Shown here: one piece after another, positions 1-8,738 of the stretch | Numbering within the stretch: position 1 is the first letter of the stretch | How the letters are laid out: each line of letters starts with the position of its first letter | Source: Carnobacterium divergens | GTDB taxonomy: Bacteria > Bacillota > Bacilli > Lactobacillales > Carnobacteriaceae | Assembly (NCBI RefSeq): GCF_900258435.1 | Contig: NZ_LT992558.1 | Span: 2,354,835 to 2,418,834, forward strand | Reading direction: 5' to 3' | DNA length: 64,000 nt | The notes under the pieces: generated by a model | What the model saw: only the letters and a program-made list of their open reading frames with translations | Database searches by the model: none | What the model was told of the DNA's origin: nothing | Program-made: the position numbers and the translations under genes

Positions 1-1
1 T

Positions 2-691
2 TATCAGTTATTAAAGCAAAAATGGCTTACCATTTTACTTGTCCAAATAAGCTTAAATTTGGTGAGTTTCAGCTTATTATTATCAAAAAATGGAAATAGA
101 GGCTTAGAACATGGTTTGGTCCTCCCTATTTTATTTACCTTAGGCAGTCTGCTCTCTTGTGTGGTGCAGGTGATGAAACTCGATACAAATGCTAAAACAA
201 AAACATTGGTTTCATTCACTCCTTTAAGCGAATTTAGAAAAACAATTACCAAATTTCTGATTATCTATATGTGGATTGTCTTATTCGTTTGCATCCAATT
301 TCTATTTTCACTAATTTTTCAAACCTTGCTAACCGCTAACTTCGATTGGCAAAGTCTCTTATATCTCCCACAGTTGCTTCTCTTTTTGTGCTTATTCGCA
401 ACTATGTTTAGCTGTTATATTTTGCTTCCTTTTTATTGGTTGAGTCCCTTAATTCATTCTAAACCTTTTGCCTTTTTAAGTAGCCTTATATTCGCATTAA
501 CTTTCTTTCTTACCTTTCTCTTTGTTCAATCCCATTATGTCCCTTTTAGTTTTTCCCACACATTAACTATTTTACCAAATGTCCCCTTTTCTATTAGTCT
601 GGAATCTCTTATTTGGAATCTATTCTTCATAGTTTGTATTCTCTTCATTGATACAAAGCTTAAAGCTTACTTTGCAATTAAAAATCGTTAG
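2..691 (+). CDS. ABC transporter permease, C-terminal part (cut by window edge)
   Basis: The reading frame is open from base 2 with no convincing start: the TTG at 59 and GTG at 62 have no ribosome site, and codons before them are open. The gene therefore begins upstream of the window. About 229 codons remain, very hydrophobic, with roughly five membrane segments and short loops, as in ABC-2-type permease subunits. It ends 15 bases before the ATG of a MacB-like ATPase/permease on the same strand and probably shares its operon. The family assignment rests on hydropathy and context, since I see no diagnostic motif. Confidence 0.6.
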   Translation, partial: YQLLKQKWLTILLVQISLNLVSFSLLLSKNGNRGLEHGLVLPILFTLGSLLSCVVQVMKLDTNAKTKTLVSFTPLSEFRKTITKFLIIYMWIVLFVCIQFLFSLIFQTLLTANFDWQSLLYLPQLLLFLCLFATMFSCYILLPFYWLSPLIHSKPFAFLSSLIFALTFFLTFLFVQSHYVPFSFSHTLTILPNVPFSISLESLIWNLFFIVCILFIDTKLKAYFAIKNR

Positions 692-706
692 ATAGGAGTG
701 TCTGTT

Positions 707-2719
707 ATGTTAGAAATGAAAAATATTAATAAGTCCTACCCTATCCAAAATGGAGGAGTAGAGACGGTTTTAAAAAATATTAATTTTACTTTTGAAGCTG
801 GTGATTTTGCTGTTATTTTAGGACCAAGCGGGAGTGGAAAATCAACGTTGCTGAATATTATTAGTGGTTTAGACAATGACTATGAAGGAGAGGTATTGCT
901 TTCAGGAAAACCACTTTCTAAAAAAATGTTAGATGACTATCATAAAAATACGATTGGCTTTATTTTTCAAAGTTTCAATTTAGTTCCACATATGAGTATT
1001 TTAGAAAATGTCAAAATGCCACTTTATTTAGATAAATCCTTATCTAATGAAGCGCGCAATCAACGTGCACAAAGCTTGTTAGACAAAGTCGGCCTAGGAC
1101 CCTTTAGTAAAAAGAAACCTAATCAGCTATCTGGCGGTCAAAAACAGCGAGTAGCCATTGCCAGAGCGTTAGCAAATAATCCAGCTATCCTTTTTGCAGA
1201 TGAACCTACCGGCGCACTTGATTCTAAAACAGCCCATGAAATTATGACTCTTTTAAAAGAATTAGCAGCTGATGGAAAAACGGTTATAATCGTCACCCAT
1301 GAAGAAACGTATCTCAATGAAGCGACAAAAATTCTACGTTTAAAGGACGGCGTACTGGATGCTAGAGCAACCGATGCGCTCATTAAAAACAAGAAAATCC
1401 CTGTTTTAAATGAACAGAAAAAAACAAAATCAACACTGTCTATCTGGGCCATTTTAAAACTGGGTTTTAAAAACTTTATGAATCGAAAACTAAGAAATAT
1501 CCTTGTAGCTTTTGGGACATCAATTGGAATTATTGCAATTTTAATCGCCTTAGGATTAGGAAATGGAGTAAATCGAGTAGTGGCTGATTTGTTCAATAAT
1601 GCTTACTCTCCAAATCAACTAACTGCTTTTTTTAGAGCAGAAGGCACGAGCGGTCCACCTAGACCAACCACACCTTTAACAGCAAAAGAAATTGAAAAAC
1701 TCGAAGCAATGTATGTCAAAGAGCACATAACAGAAACCTATCAAACCTCTTCTGTTGCAGGGATTAAATTTGAATACGAGGGTCATTTATTAGAAAAAGT
1801 CCCCCCTGCTAGCGCGCAAGAAGCTGTGTTATCGGCTAAACGTTATGAACAATATTCAATAGATGAAGGCTATTTATTAGCAGGTCATATGTTTTCTAAA
1901 TCGGAAGAAGGAATACTACTCCCATCAGAAGCTGCCAAAGCTATTTTGAATTTAGACAATTCAGATGAATTAACTAAAGGAAATACTAAGGGACTGGTTG
2001 GGGAAAAAATTACTATCGTTGCTTCATCAAGAAATTCACAGGCAGGTACAGTTAAAATCGACACTCAAATAAGTGGCGTCCTTAACCCTGAATCGGAAGG
2101 TATGTCTCAAGGATTTTTAATGAGTCAACCTAGTTATGATAAATTACTAACAACAGGTTCACTGACAAAAGACATCTATACAGTTGATGGTTTTGCGACT
2201 TCCCCCGATGAAGTAGAGCCCTTAATTGAAAAATACCGTGAGGATCCTGCATTTAAAAATTATCAAATTACTAACGGCGTTGCCTTTCTTGATATGATTA
2301 CTCAATTTACAACCATTATTGTGTATCTAATTGCTTTCATTGCAGGGCTATCACTAATTGTTGCAGGGGTAATGATTGCCGTTGTGCTGTATATCGGAGT
2401 TGTAGAACGTACCAAAGAAATTGGTGTCTTACGAGCGATCGGTTATAAAAAGAAACATATACGCTATTTGTTTATCAGTGAAGCCCTTTACATTATGATT
2501 GCGTCTAACATTCTTTCTGCCGGAATTGCTATAGGATTAAGTTTGCTAGCCAATCCCATCATTCAAAATCAAATTGGTTTTAGCCAGATGATTCACATTA
2601 GTTTGGTAAATATAGCAGTGACACTAGGCATTACACTCACATTAGGTATTTTATTTGCACTTTATCCAGCAAGCAAAGGTGCAAAATTAGATCCAACAGA
2701 AGCTTTACGTTATGAATAA
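707..2719 (+). CDS. MacB-like ABC exporter, ATPase fused to FtsX-type permease
   Basis: The N-terminal half (about residues 1-225) is an ABC ATPase with Walker A GPSGSGKST, signature LSGGQKQR and Walker B ILFADEPTGAL followed by an H-loop ('VTHEE'). The C-terminal half has one membrane helix near residue 265, a large outside domain, and three helices at the end with the FtsX-type sequence 'GVVERTKEIGVLRAIGYKK'. MacB-family proteins export peptides or act by mechanotransmission. The ATG at 707 is chosen over an upstream GTG (698) because ATAGGAG at 692-698 lies eight bases before it. The gene lies between a partial permease and a small anchored protein. The substrate is unknown; antimicrobial peptide export or resistance is the usual guess. 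Confidence 0.88.
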   Translation: MLEMKNINKSYPIQNGGVETVLKNINFTFEAGDFAVILGPSGSGKSTLLNIISGLDNDYEGEVLLSGKPLSKKMLDDYHKNTIGFIFQSFNLVPHMSILENVKMPLYLDKSLSNEARNQRAQSLLDKVGLGPFSKKKPNQLSGGQKQRVAIARALANNPAILFADEPTGALDSKTAHEIMTLLKELAADGKTVIIVTHEETYLNEATKILRLKDGVLDARATDALIKNKKIPVLNEQKKTKSTLSIWAILKLGFKNFMNRKLRNILVAFGTSIGIIAILIALGLGNGVNRVVADLFNNAYSPNQLTAFFRAEGTSGPPRPTTPLTAKEIEKLEAMYVKEHITETYQTSSVAGIKFEYEGHLLEKVPPASAQEAVLSAKRYEQYSIDEGYLLAGHMFSKSEEGILLPSEAAKAILNLDNSDELTKGNTKGLVGEKITIVASSRNSQAGTVKIDTQISGVLNPESEGMSQGFLMSQPSYDKLLTTGSLTKDIYTVDGFATSPDEVEPLIEKYREDPAFKNYQITNGVAFLDMITQFTTIIVYLIAFIAGLSLIVAGVMIAVVLYIGVVERTKEIGVLRAIGYKKKHIRYLFISEALYIMIASNILSAGIAIGLSLLANPIIQNQIGFSQMIHISLVNIAVTLGITLTLGILFALYPASKGAKLDPTEALRYE

Positions 2720-2741
2720 AACACAGAAAAGAGGAAAAATT

Positions 2742-3254
2742 ATGAAAAAATCAGTAAAAATAAGTTTAATCACAGTTGGTGTATGCGTTCTATTATTTGG
2801 TGCAAGTGCCGTAGCTTATCGGATTATCAGAACACAAGGGTTCGCCAATAGTTACACGATTAATCAAAAGGAAAAGGCCCAGTCGAAGGTGTTGATTCTC
2901 ACTCAACAAAGTCATTTTAAAGATTCGGTAATGGCTAAAGTAAAAGATACGTTTGAAGGACAACCACTTTTTATTCAAGTGCAAGATATTTCCACGATTG
3001 ACAACGTCAAACAAAAAGATTGGGATCGCATCCTCCTTATAACCACGGTTCAAAGTAGTGATTTGCCAGAAAAAGCAGTGCACTTCATAAAAAAAGAAGC
3101 AAATTTTTCTAAAGTGCATTTATTTGTAACTGCTGATTCAGGCAGATGGCCAAAGAAACCAAAAGAGGTTGATGTCGTTACAACAACTTCTAAAAAATCG
3201 AATATAGACACTTTTAGTAACGCGATTAATCAAGTAATTCAAAAAAACGACTAG
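2742..3254 (+). CDS. Small membrane-anchored protein of the ABC cluster
   Basis: About 170 residues with a lysine-rich start, one membrane helix (about residues 5-25) and an outside domain of about 140 residues. That domain alternates beta and alpha elements ('KVLILTQQSHF', 'DRILLITTV', 'VHLFVTADSG'), suggesting a flavodoxin-like fold. The start at 2742 is preferred to the in-frame ATG at 2712 because GAGGAAAAA lies just before it; the 2712 start would overlap the ABC gene. It follows the MacB-like gene closely and ends at a strong terminator. I do not recognise the family. It may be an accessory subunit of the exporter, which is only an inference from position. Confidence 0.6.
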   Translation: MKKSVKISLITVGVCVLLFGASAVAYRIIRTQGFANSYTINQKEKAQSKVLILTQQSHFKDSVMAKVKDTFEGQPLFIQVQDISTIDNVKQKDWDRILLITTVQSSDLPEKAVHFIKKEANFSKVHLFVTADSGRWPKKPKEVDVVTTTSKKSNIDTFSNAINQVIQKND

Positions 3255-3266
3255 CTCATTTTCACA

Positions 3267-3310
3267 TAAAAAATCACCCCAGTTAGTTGCTTGTTGGGGT
3301 GATTTTTTTT
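3267..3310. terminator. Strong bidirectional terminator
   Basis: A 13-bp stem pairs AAAAAATCACCCC with GGGGTGATTTTTT and is followed by T's. It lies between the ABC cluster (+) and the VOC gene (-) and can end both transcripts. Confidence 0.85.
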
Positions 3311-3322
3311 TTAAGGATTGGT

Positions 3323-3703
3323 CTACTCATGCAACTCCAACGGCAAGCCGTCTGGATCAAAGAAAAAGGTCATTTTTTCACCTGTATAGTCATCAATTCG
3401 AATCGGTTCACAAGGAATTCCTAAAGCCGTTAATTCTGCAATCGTTTCCTCGATTTCCTCAACCTTAAAGGCTAAATGTCGTAAGCCGCATGCTTCTGGC
3501 TGTGATACCCGTTTTGGACTGTTTGGCATTGCAAAGATTTCTAGCTCGCTCGCGCCTAATTTTAAATCTAATTTCACATCGTTGCGTTCTTTTCGATGGT
3601 TTTCGCGGATAATTTTAAAGCCTAGTTTTTCTACATAAAATTCTTTTGATCGTTGGTAATCCGACACAATAATTGCGACATGATGGATGGTTTGTAAGTT
3701 CAT
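3323..3703 (-). CDS. VOC-family protein (glyoxalase I-like, YaeR/GloA2 type)
   Basis: 126 residues forming one complete vicinal-oxygen-chelate unit of two beta-alpha-beta-beta-beta modules. The family hallmarks are 'IHHVAIIVSDYQRSKEFY' at the start, 'GLRHLAFKVEEIEET' in the middle and 'FFFDPDGLPLELHE' at the end. These place the usual metal ligands (His near residue 7, Glu in the central strand, His in 'LRHLAF', final Glu) where expected. It probably acts on small electrophiles such as methylglyoxal adducts, but VOC proteins vary too much to name the substrate. AGGAGCG lies before the ATG. It is monocistronic, between a terminator and metQ. Confidence 0.82.
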   Translation of the reverse strand: MNLQTIHHVAIIVSDYQRSKEFYVEKLGFKIIRENHRKERNDVKLDLKLGASELEIFAMPNSPKRVSQPEACGLRHLAFKVEEIEETIAELTALGIPCEPIRIDDYTGEKMTFFFDPDGLPLELHE

Positions 3704-3760
3704 AAGTACGCTCCTTTTTCCTAAATCATTCAGTTAAGTTTAACATAATTGGAACGCAAT

Positions 3761-3801
3761 AAAAAAGAAAGTACGCTTTAAAAGCCTACTTTCTCATTTT
3801 T
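3761..3801 (-). terminator. Terminator of the metNIQ operon
   Basis: Read on the minus strand, GAAAGTA..GCTTTTAAAGC..TACTTTC forms a long hairpin followed by TTTTTT, directly after the metQ stop. Confidence 0.75.
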
Positions 3802-3807
3802 TATTCA

Positions 3808-4638
3808 TTAGTCAACCGGTACAACGGCACCTTTCCACTTGTCTAAAATCCATTTTTTCACATCTTCTGATTTCAATACTTCTACTAGTTTTTTGATACG
3901 TGGATCGTCTTTATCTTCAGAGCGAACTGCAATAATATTTGCATAAGGTGAACTTGTTTTTTCAAGAGCAACTGCGTCTTTTAATGGATCTAATCCGGCA
4001 TCAACAGCAAAGTTAGAGTTGATTGCAATCAAGTCTCCTTCGTCATTGTCTAGGAATGTTGTCATTAATGCAGGGTCACTTTCATATGTGAATTTTAGCT
4101 TTTTAGGGTTTTCAGCGATATCGTCAAAGGTTGCTGTTGTAATATCCACACCTTTTTTAACTTTTACGAGACCGGCATCTTGTAAAATGCTGATCACTCG
4201 ACCCCAATCGGTTTGTGAATTGCTTACAATTACGGTTGAGCCTTCTTTAACATCTTTTAACTCTTTCACGCGTTTTGAATACAAGCCAAGAGGTTCAATA
4301 TGAATCTCTCCAGCATTTTCAAATTTGTAATTGTTTTCTTTGACTTGATTTTTAAAATAAGGAATATGTTGGAAATAGTTCGCATCAATTTCCCCGTCTG
4401 CTAAGGCTTTATTTGGAATCACATAATCCGTATAGGTCTTAATATCCAATTTAACCCCTTCTTTTTCAAGAATTGGTTTCACATGTTCTAAAATTTCAGC
4501 ATGAGGGACGTTACTTGCCCCAATTTTCAAGGTATCTTCGTCGCTTTTTTTACTGTCTTTGCCGCCATTTCCACAAGCTGCTAGTGTTCCTACTAAACCT
4601 AATGTTAAAATGATTCCAAAAATTTTCGATTTTTTCAT
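3808..4638 (-). CDS. metQ: D/L-methionine ABC transporter, substrate-binding lipoprotein MetQ
   Basis: About 276 residues. The N terminus is a lipoprotein signal (MKKSKIFGIILTLGLVGTLA followed by the lipobox cysteine), so the protein is lipid-anchored outside the membrane. The rest is a NLPA/MetQ binding domain ('LKIGASNVPHAEIL', 'DANYFQHIPYF', 'NANY'-type hinge). It captures methionine for MetI/MetN. The start at 4638 is preferred to the in-frame GTG at 4653, because that GTG falls inside the GTGGGGGAA ribosome site. It is the last gene of metN-metI-metQ, whose leader is a T-box with a methionine specifier, supporting methionine as substrate. Confidence 0.93.
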   Translation of the reverse strand: MKKSKIFGIILTLGLVGTLAACGNGGKDSKKSDEDTLKIGASNVPHAEILEHVKPILEKEGVKLDIKTYTDYVIPNKALADGEIDANYFQHIPYFKNQVKENNYKFENAGEIHIEPLGLYSKRVKELKDVKEGSTVIVSNSQTDWGRVISILQDAGLVKVKKGVDITTATFDDIAENPKKLKFTYESDPALMTTFLDNDEGDLIAINSNFAVDAGLDPLKDAVALEKTSSPYANIIAVRSEDKDDPRIKKLVEVLKSEDVKKWILDKWKGAVVPVD

Positions 4639-4668
4639 AATAAATTCCCCCACATTCTCATTTTTTTA

Positions 4669-5352
4669 TTATCGTTTGTCAATACGTTTTACTGCAATAT
4701 CGCCAATCGCTTGAATACAAAAGACGATAATTAAAATCACTAGTGTGGCTACAATTGTCACTGCGGTTTGATTGCGTTGGAAGCCTTCTAGGTAAGCTAG
4801 ATTTCCTAAACCACCTGCTCCAATCACACCCGCCATTGCAGTATAGCCCACTAAAGAAATGGCGGTTACGGTTAAGCCTGAAACGATGGCTGGTAAACTT
4901 TCTGGCAATAGTACTTTGTAAATAATTTGAAATTTATTGGCTCCCATTGCTTCTGCTGCTTCAATGACACCTTTATCAATTTCTCTAAAACCAATTTCCA
5001 CCATCCGTGCATAGAATGGAGCTGCTGAAATAATTAGGGCAGGTAACGCAGCGGTTGGTCCGATAATGCTTCCTACAAGTGCTTTGGTGAAAGGCAATAA
5101 TAAAACAATTAAAATAATAAAAGGAATTGAACGGAACACATTGACTAAGATCGCAACGACCCAATACAATAGTCGCGCCAACGGGTTGCTTTTTCCACTT
5201 GTTTGATAGAGTAGCAAGCCTAGTAAAATACCTAATACAAAGACCAATATCAAAGAACCTGCTGTCATTCCTAAGGTTTGAAGTGTCGCACCTTTGATTT
5301 TTTCTGGATCTACTTGTGAAAAATCAACGGTTCCTATTTTAAGATTCTGCAT
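4669..5352 (-). CDS. metI: Methionine ABC transporter permease MetI
   Basis: 227 residues with five predicted membrane helices and the permease EAA loop ('EAAEAMGANKFQIIYKVLLP') that contacts the ATPase. Length and sequence fit MetI/MetP. The start codon overlaps the end of metN by 14 bases, which indicates translational coupling. MetI forms the membrane channel of the MetNIQ importer and is controlled with metN by the upstream T-box. Confidence 0.93.
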   Translation of the reverse strand: MQNLKIGTVDFSQVDPEKIKGATLQTLGMTAGSLILVFVLGILLGLLLYQTSGKSNPLARLLYWVVAILVNVFRSIPFIILIVLLLPFTKALVGSIIGPTAALPALIISAAPFYARMVEIGFREIDKGVIEAAEAMGANKFQIIYKVLLPESLPAIVSGLTVTAISLVGYTAMAGVIGAGGLGNLAYLEGFQRNQTAVTIVATLVILIIVFCIQAIGDIAVKRIDKR

Positions 5353-6376
5353 TTGTAATCACCTCAACTTCAACACGTAATGTTCGTAAATTTTTAATTG
5401 CATCGTCAATTTTAAGCGACTCTCCTGTTAATTGAACGTAAAGAGAACCGATGGCACCTTCTTGTGTCTGTTGGATACTGCCTTGAATAATGCTCAAATC
5501 AATGCCATCTTCTTTGACAACCTTTGAAATGATTGGCAATTTTGCTTGCTCTCCGTGGAAGGTTAGACGAACAACCTTTCCTTCTGGATATTGCTGTACT
5601 AACTCCTCGACCACTAAATTGGTATCTCCAAGATCTGGATTGCTGTCTTGTTGAATGAAGCGCTTGGTCACAGCTTCTTTTGGTTTTGTAAAAATATCTA
5701 ACACGTTTCCTTGTTCAACAATTTTCCCGTCTTCCATCACAGCCACTTGATCACAGATTTTGCGAATCACATGCATTTCGTGAGTAATCAGTACAATTGT
5801 TAGGTTTAGTCGTTTGTTGATATCTAATAATAAATCTAACACTTCATCCGTTGTTTGTGGATCTAAAGCACTTGTAGCCTCGTCACAAAGGAGCAAACTA
5901 GGATCATTCGCAAGTGCCCGCGCAATTCCCACACGTTGCTTTTGGCCACCAGATAATTGAGCAGGATAAGCATTTTCACGGCCTTCTAAACCGACAAGCT
6001 GAATCAGCTCTTTGGCTTTTTTTAAGCGTAATGCTTTTGGGAATTGTGCGATTTCAAGAGGAAACATGATGTTTTCAATCACGGTTCTTGACCATAATAA
6101 ATTGAAATGCTGGAAAACCATGCCGATATTTTGACGTGCTTTACGTAGCGCTCCGCCTTTTAGGCTTGAAATCACTTGCCCATCCACTGAAACGGTTCCT
6201 GTTGTTGGCGTTTCTAATCCGTTAAACATGCGGATAAGCGTGCTTTTCCCAGCCCCAGAATACCCAACGACTCCATAAATTTCGCCGCTTTTAATTGCTA
6301 AATCAACGCCATTTACTGCATTGATTGTTCCATTTTTTGTTTGAAACGATTTTTTAATTGCTTTTAATTCAATCAT
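5339..6376 (-). CDS. metN: Methionine ABC transporter ATPase MetN
   Basis: 345 residues. The ATPase domain has Walker A GYSGAGKST, signature LSGGQKQRVGIARAL, Walker B LLLCDEATSAL and the switch 'LITHEMHVI'. A C-terminal NIL/ACT-like domain follows (about residues 265-340, 'VVRLTFHGEQAKLPIISKV'), which in MetN proteins binds methionine and inhibits transport when methionine is plentiful. It is the first gene of the operon, about 350 bases downstream of its promoter, with a T-box in between. Control is thus twofold: transcription by uncharged tRNA-Met and activity through NIL. Confidence 0.95.
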   Translation of the reverse strand: MIELKAIKKSFQTKNGTINAVNGVDLAIKSGEIYGVVGYSGAGKSTLIRMFNGLETPTTGTVSVDGQVISSLKGGALRKARQNIGMVFQHFNLLWSRTVIENIMFPLEIAQFPKALRLKKAKELIQLVGLEGRENAYPAQLSGGQKQRVGIARALANDPSLLLCDEATSALDPQTTDEVLDLLLDINKRLNLTIVLITHEMHVIRKICDQVAVMEDGKIVEQGNVLDIFTKPKEAVTKRFIQQDSNPDLGDTNLVVEELVQQYPEGKVVRLTFHGEQAKLPIISKVVKEDGIDLSIIQGSIQQTQEGAIGSLYVQLTGESLKIDDAIKNLRTLRVEVEVITNAES

Positions 6377-6419
6377 GTCCTTAACCGACCTTTCCTCTTT
6401 TTTACTTATGGAAAAATAA

Positions 6420-6728
6420 AAAAACTCCCATCCCTAAATCAAGTTTCACTTGATTCAAGGACGAAAGTTTTGACGTTTCGTGTTACCACCTTGGTTTATT
6501 GATTCATCACTAAATCAACCTCAATCAGTACTTGAGCTTTCATGCAACTCGTTATACTGTGGCACTGTAACGGGTGCACCCGTAATAGATTTACGATTAT
6601 TCGCTCATCTACTCTGCTCAAAGACCATCTTCAGTTCTACGTACATTTCCTCTTTTCAGCTACCGAGGCTCTCTTATTAAATGCGTGTCAAAACTTACTC
6701 TTCTTATCATTGCTTTGTTATTTGAATT
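6420..6728 (-). promoter_or_regulatory. T-box leader of metNIQ (specifier AUG, methionine)
   Basis: On the minus strand a stem I region with GAGAGC and GGTAGCTGAAAAGAGG precedes a specifier loop reading GAAG-ATG-GTC (ATG at 6626-6628). The T-box core AAGGTGGTAACACG is at 6479-6492. A 12-bp terminator stem (CCTTGAATCAAG with CTTGATTTAGGG) and a T-run end at about 6420. Uncharged tRNA-Met should stabilise the antiterminator and allow transcription of metN. The same GAAG-codon context occurs in the second T-box of this window, supporting the specifier assignment. Confidence 0.92.
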
Positions 6729-6734
6729 GTTCTT

Positions 6735-6764
6735 AGTGTAGCAGAATGGAAAGTTATCTGTCAA
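6735..6764 (-). promoter_or_regulatory. Promoter of metNIQ
   Basis: A perfect -35 TTGACA (6759-6764), an 18-bp spacer and an extended -10 TGC-TACACT (6735-6740). The -35 box overlaps the gcvH stop codon. The predicted start is near 6728. Confidence 0.8.
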
Positions 6765-7117
6765 CCTATTTGTGGTTCTTTTTCAGATAGGGCATTAAAT
6801 TCCGTTTCATCTACGTCACTTAATACAGCAATCCAGTTCTCACTAAAGTCGGTACTATTTAAAGCTTCTGGATTTTCAGACAAGCCTTCATTTTTTTTAA
6901 CTAATTTACCCGCAAAAGGCGCGGTTAATTCTGTTACTGCTTTTGCTGCTTCCACACCGATTAAGGTTTCGTTTTTTTCGATTTTAGCTGCTGTATCTGT
7001 TAAATCAACGAACATCACTTCACCTAAATCGTCTTGTCCTTTAATAGACAACCCTAAAGTATATTCATTTCCTGCTTTTTGAACCCAAAGTCCATTGTCG
7101 CTATATCTGATTGTCAT
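6761..7117 (-). CDS. gcvH: GcvH-like lipoyl carrier protein
   Basis: 118 residues with the H-protein/lipoyl fold. 'GVEAAKAVTELTAPFAG' aligns with the canonical lipoylation loop, so the lysine of EAAKA is the probable lipoyl site. GGAGCG precedes the ATG. No glycine decarboxylase, T-protein or lipoate ligase lies nearby. In many firmicutes a lone GcvH serves as a lipoate relay to the E2 subunits of 2-oxoacid dehydrogenases rather than in glycine cleavage; that role is an inference here. It follows an ArsC/Spx-like gene after 16 bases, probably as one transcript. Confidence 0.85.
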   Translation of the reverse strand: MTIRYSDNGLWVQKAGNEYTLGLSIKGQDDLGEVMFVDLTDTAAKIEKNETLIGVEAAKAVTELTAPFAGKLVKKNEGLSENPEALNSTDFSENWIAVLSDVDETEFNALSEKEPQIG

Positions 7118-7133
7118 GAATTATCGCTCCACT

Positions 7134-7487
7134 CTATTTCCAATTTGCTTCGTAATCTGCTTCTTTGAAACCTAAGGTCAATTTTTTTCCATCGGTTGTT
7201 AACGGACGTTTGATCAACATTCCATCTGAAGCCAGTAATTCGCAAGCTTCTTCTAAATCCATCTCATCCAATTTATCTTTTAAACCTAACTCACGGTATT
7301 TCCCACCACTTGTATTAAAAAAGCGACGTATTGGCAAGCCTGACTGCTCAATCCAAGTCTTTAACTCCGCTTTTGTTGGGGGTGTTTCTAATAAATTGAT
7401 TGGCTGATAAGCGATTTCGTTTTGATTTAACCATGCTCTGGCTTTTTTACAAGTTGAGCATCTTGGGTGTTCGTAAAATTGAATCAT
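7134..7487 (-). CDS. ArsC/Spx-family thioredoxin-fold protein (YffB-like)
   Basis: 118 residues from the start at 7487, chosen because GGGAGGAA lies just upstream; an in-frame ATG at 7538 would add 17 unlike residues. Near the N terminus is 'EHPRCSTCKKARAWL', a CxxC redox pair in the usual ArsC-family place. 'LIKRPLTTDGKKLTLGFKE' matches the conserved RP motif region. The family includes arsenate reductases, Spx and MgsR regulators, and uncharacterised YffB-like reductases. Spx has a similar CxxC, so a regulatory role cannot be excluded, but length and C terminus favour the reductase-like group. Confidence 0.78.
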   Translation of the reverse strand: MIQFYEHPRCSTCKKARAWLNQNEIAYQPINLLETPPTKAELKTWIEQSGLPIRRFFNTSGGKYRELGLKDKLDEMDLEEACELLASDGMLIKRPLTTDGKKLTLGFKEADYEANWK

Positions 7488-7553
7488 TATTTGGTTCCTC
7501 CCGTTTGTCATTTTATTTAGTATAACATGAGGGTGCATTTCATTGTACTTATT

Positions 7554-8738
7554 TTAAAATTCTCGTTCTTCATCTGAGAACATGTAACTCTTATAATGAT
7601 ACCGCATCGACATAATCAAACCGATGCCCATCATATTGCCAAGTAACGCCGTTCCACCTTGAGAAATAAAAGGTAGCGGAATTCCTGTTAATGGCAACAG
7701 CCCGATACTCATTCCAATATTTTCCAATACGTGGAACAAAATCATCATAATCACACCCGTCGCAATGTAGGCATAAAATTCATTTTTTGTGTCAAAACAA
7801 ATGCGAATCATTTGATAAATTAATAGGAAATAAATAAAAATCAATAAACAGCTGCCAATGAAACCAAAATTTTCAGCAACTGTTGAGAAAATCATGTCTG
7901 ACTCTCGGACAGGTACATAGACTTCAAAAATGCCGTAGCCTTTACCAAATACCTTCCCAGAACCAATTGCCTTCATACTTTGAACAAGCTGGTATGCTGC
8001 GTCTGCTGCATCGTGATACGGATCTAACCATGAATCAATTCGGTCAAATTGATATTCATGAAACCCCATTTTTAGTAAGAAGGGTCTATCGTTCATTACG
8101 AGCCACAATGCTCCGCCAAATATCCCAAAAGCAGCAATAAACAGAGGCGCAATAATACGCCAAGTAACCCCTGACATTAAGACCATTCCACCAATAATCG
8201 CTAAAAATACAAGCGTCGTTCCTAAATCATTTTGCAATTGAACTAACACTAATGGGACTAATGACGTCAACAACATTTTCCCTAATAATAGAAAATCCGT
8301 TGAAACCTGATGCCTGGCATACTCGCTATTGTGCTTTGTTACCACTCGCGCCATCATTAAGATAAACGCAACTTTCATGACTTCTGATGGTTGAAAGGTT
8401 AAAGGACCAATCTTGAACCAACTCTTTGCACCGGTTACTTTTTCGGTATCTCGATCGTATAAGAAGAGAACAAGAACCAGTAAAATAATACCGCCCCAAT
8501 ACGCAATGGGGGCGAGCTTCCATAACTGCTCCGAATCAAACTGCATAATAACAGCAATTGCTGCTGCACCAACAACATACCACGCAATATGCATGATGGT
8601 TGGTTTTAGACCGTTGTCTTGAGCGATTACGGTCGTTGAATAAATTGTTGCGATACTGATGACACACAACAACATAACCGATAAAATAATGCCGTAATCT
8701 ATTTTAGACTCTCTTTTTCTTTCAATGTTATCAGTCAT
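7554..8738 (-). CDS. rodA: SEDS peptidoglycan polymerase RodA
   Basis: 394 residues with about ten membrane helices. SEDS hallmarks are 'GAKSWFKIGPLTFQPSEVMKVAFIL', 'LQNDLGTTLVFLAI' (the loop with the catalytic Asp) and 'GIPLPFISQGGTALLGNMMGIG'. RodA polymerises lipid II for lateral wall growth with a class B PBP. The match to RodA rather than FtsW is by overall resemblance and the solo position away from a division cluster. The 245-bp gap upstream holds no other gene that I can see. Confidence 0.9.
   Translation of the reverse strand: MTDNIERKRESKIDYGIILSVMLLCVISIATIYSTTVIAQDNGLKPTIMHIAWYVVGAAAIAVIMQFDSEQLWKLAPIAYWGGIILLVLVLFLYDRDTEKVTGAKSWFKIGPLTFQPSEVMKVAFILMMARVVTKHNSEYARHQVSTDFLLLGKMLLTSLVPLVLVQLQNDLGTTLVFLAIIGGMVLMSGVTWRIIAPLFIAAFGIFGGALWLVMNDRPFLLKMGFHEYQFDRIDSWLDPYHDAADAAYQLVQSMKAIGSGKVFGKGYGIFEVYVPVRESDMIFSTVAENFGFIGSCLLIFIYFLLIYQMIRICFDTKNEFYAYIATGVIMMILFHVLENIGMSIGLLPLTGIPLPFISQGGTALLGNMMGIGLIMSMRYHYKSYMFSDEEREF

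Noticed and set aside
1138-1596. 152-codon minus-strand frame
   Set aside because: Antisense shadow of the ABC ATPase domain; no ribosome site or domain of its own.
6480-6736. Plus-strand reading frames of 64-66 codons
   Set aside because: They are the complement of the metNIQ T-box leader; the RNA structure explains the sequence.
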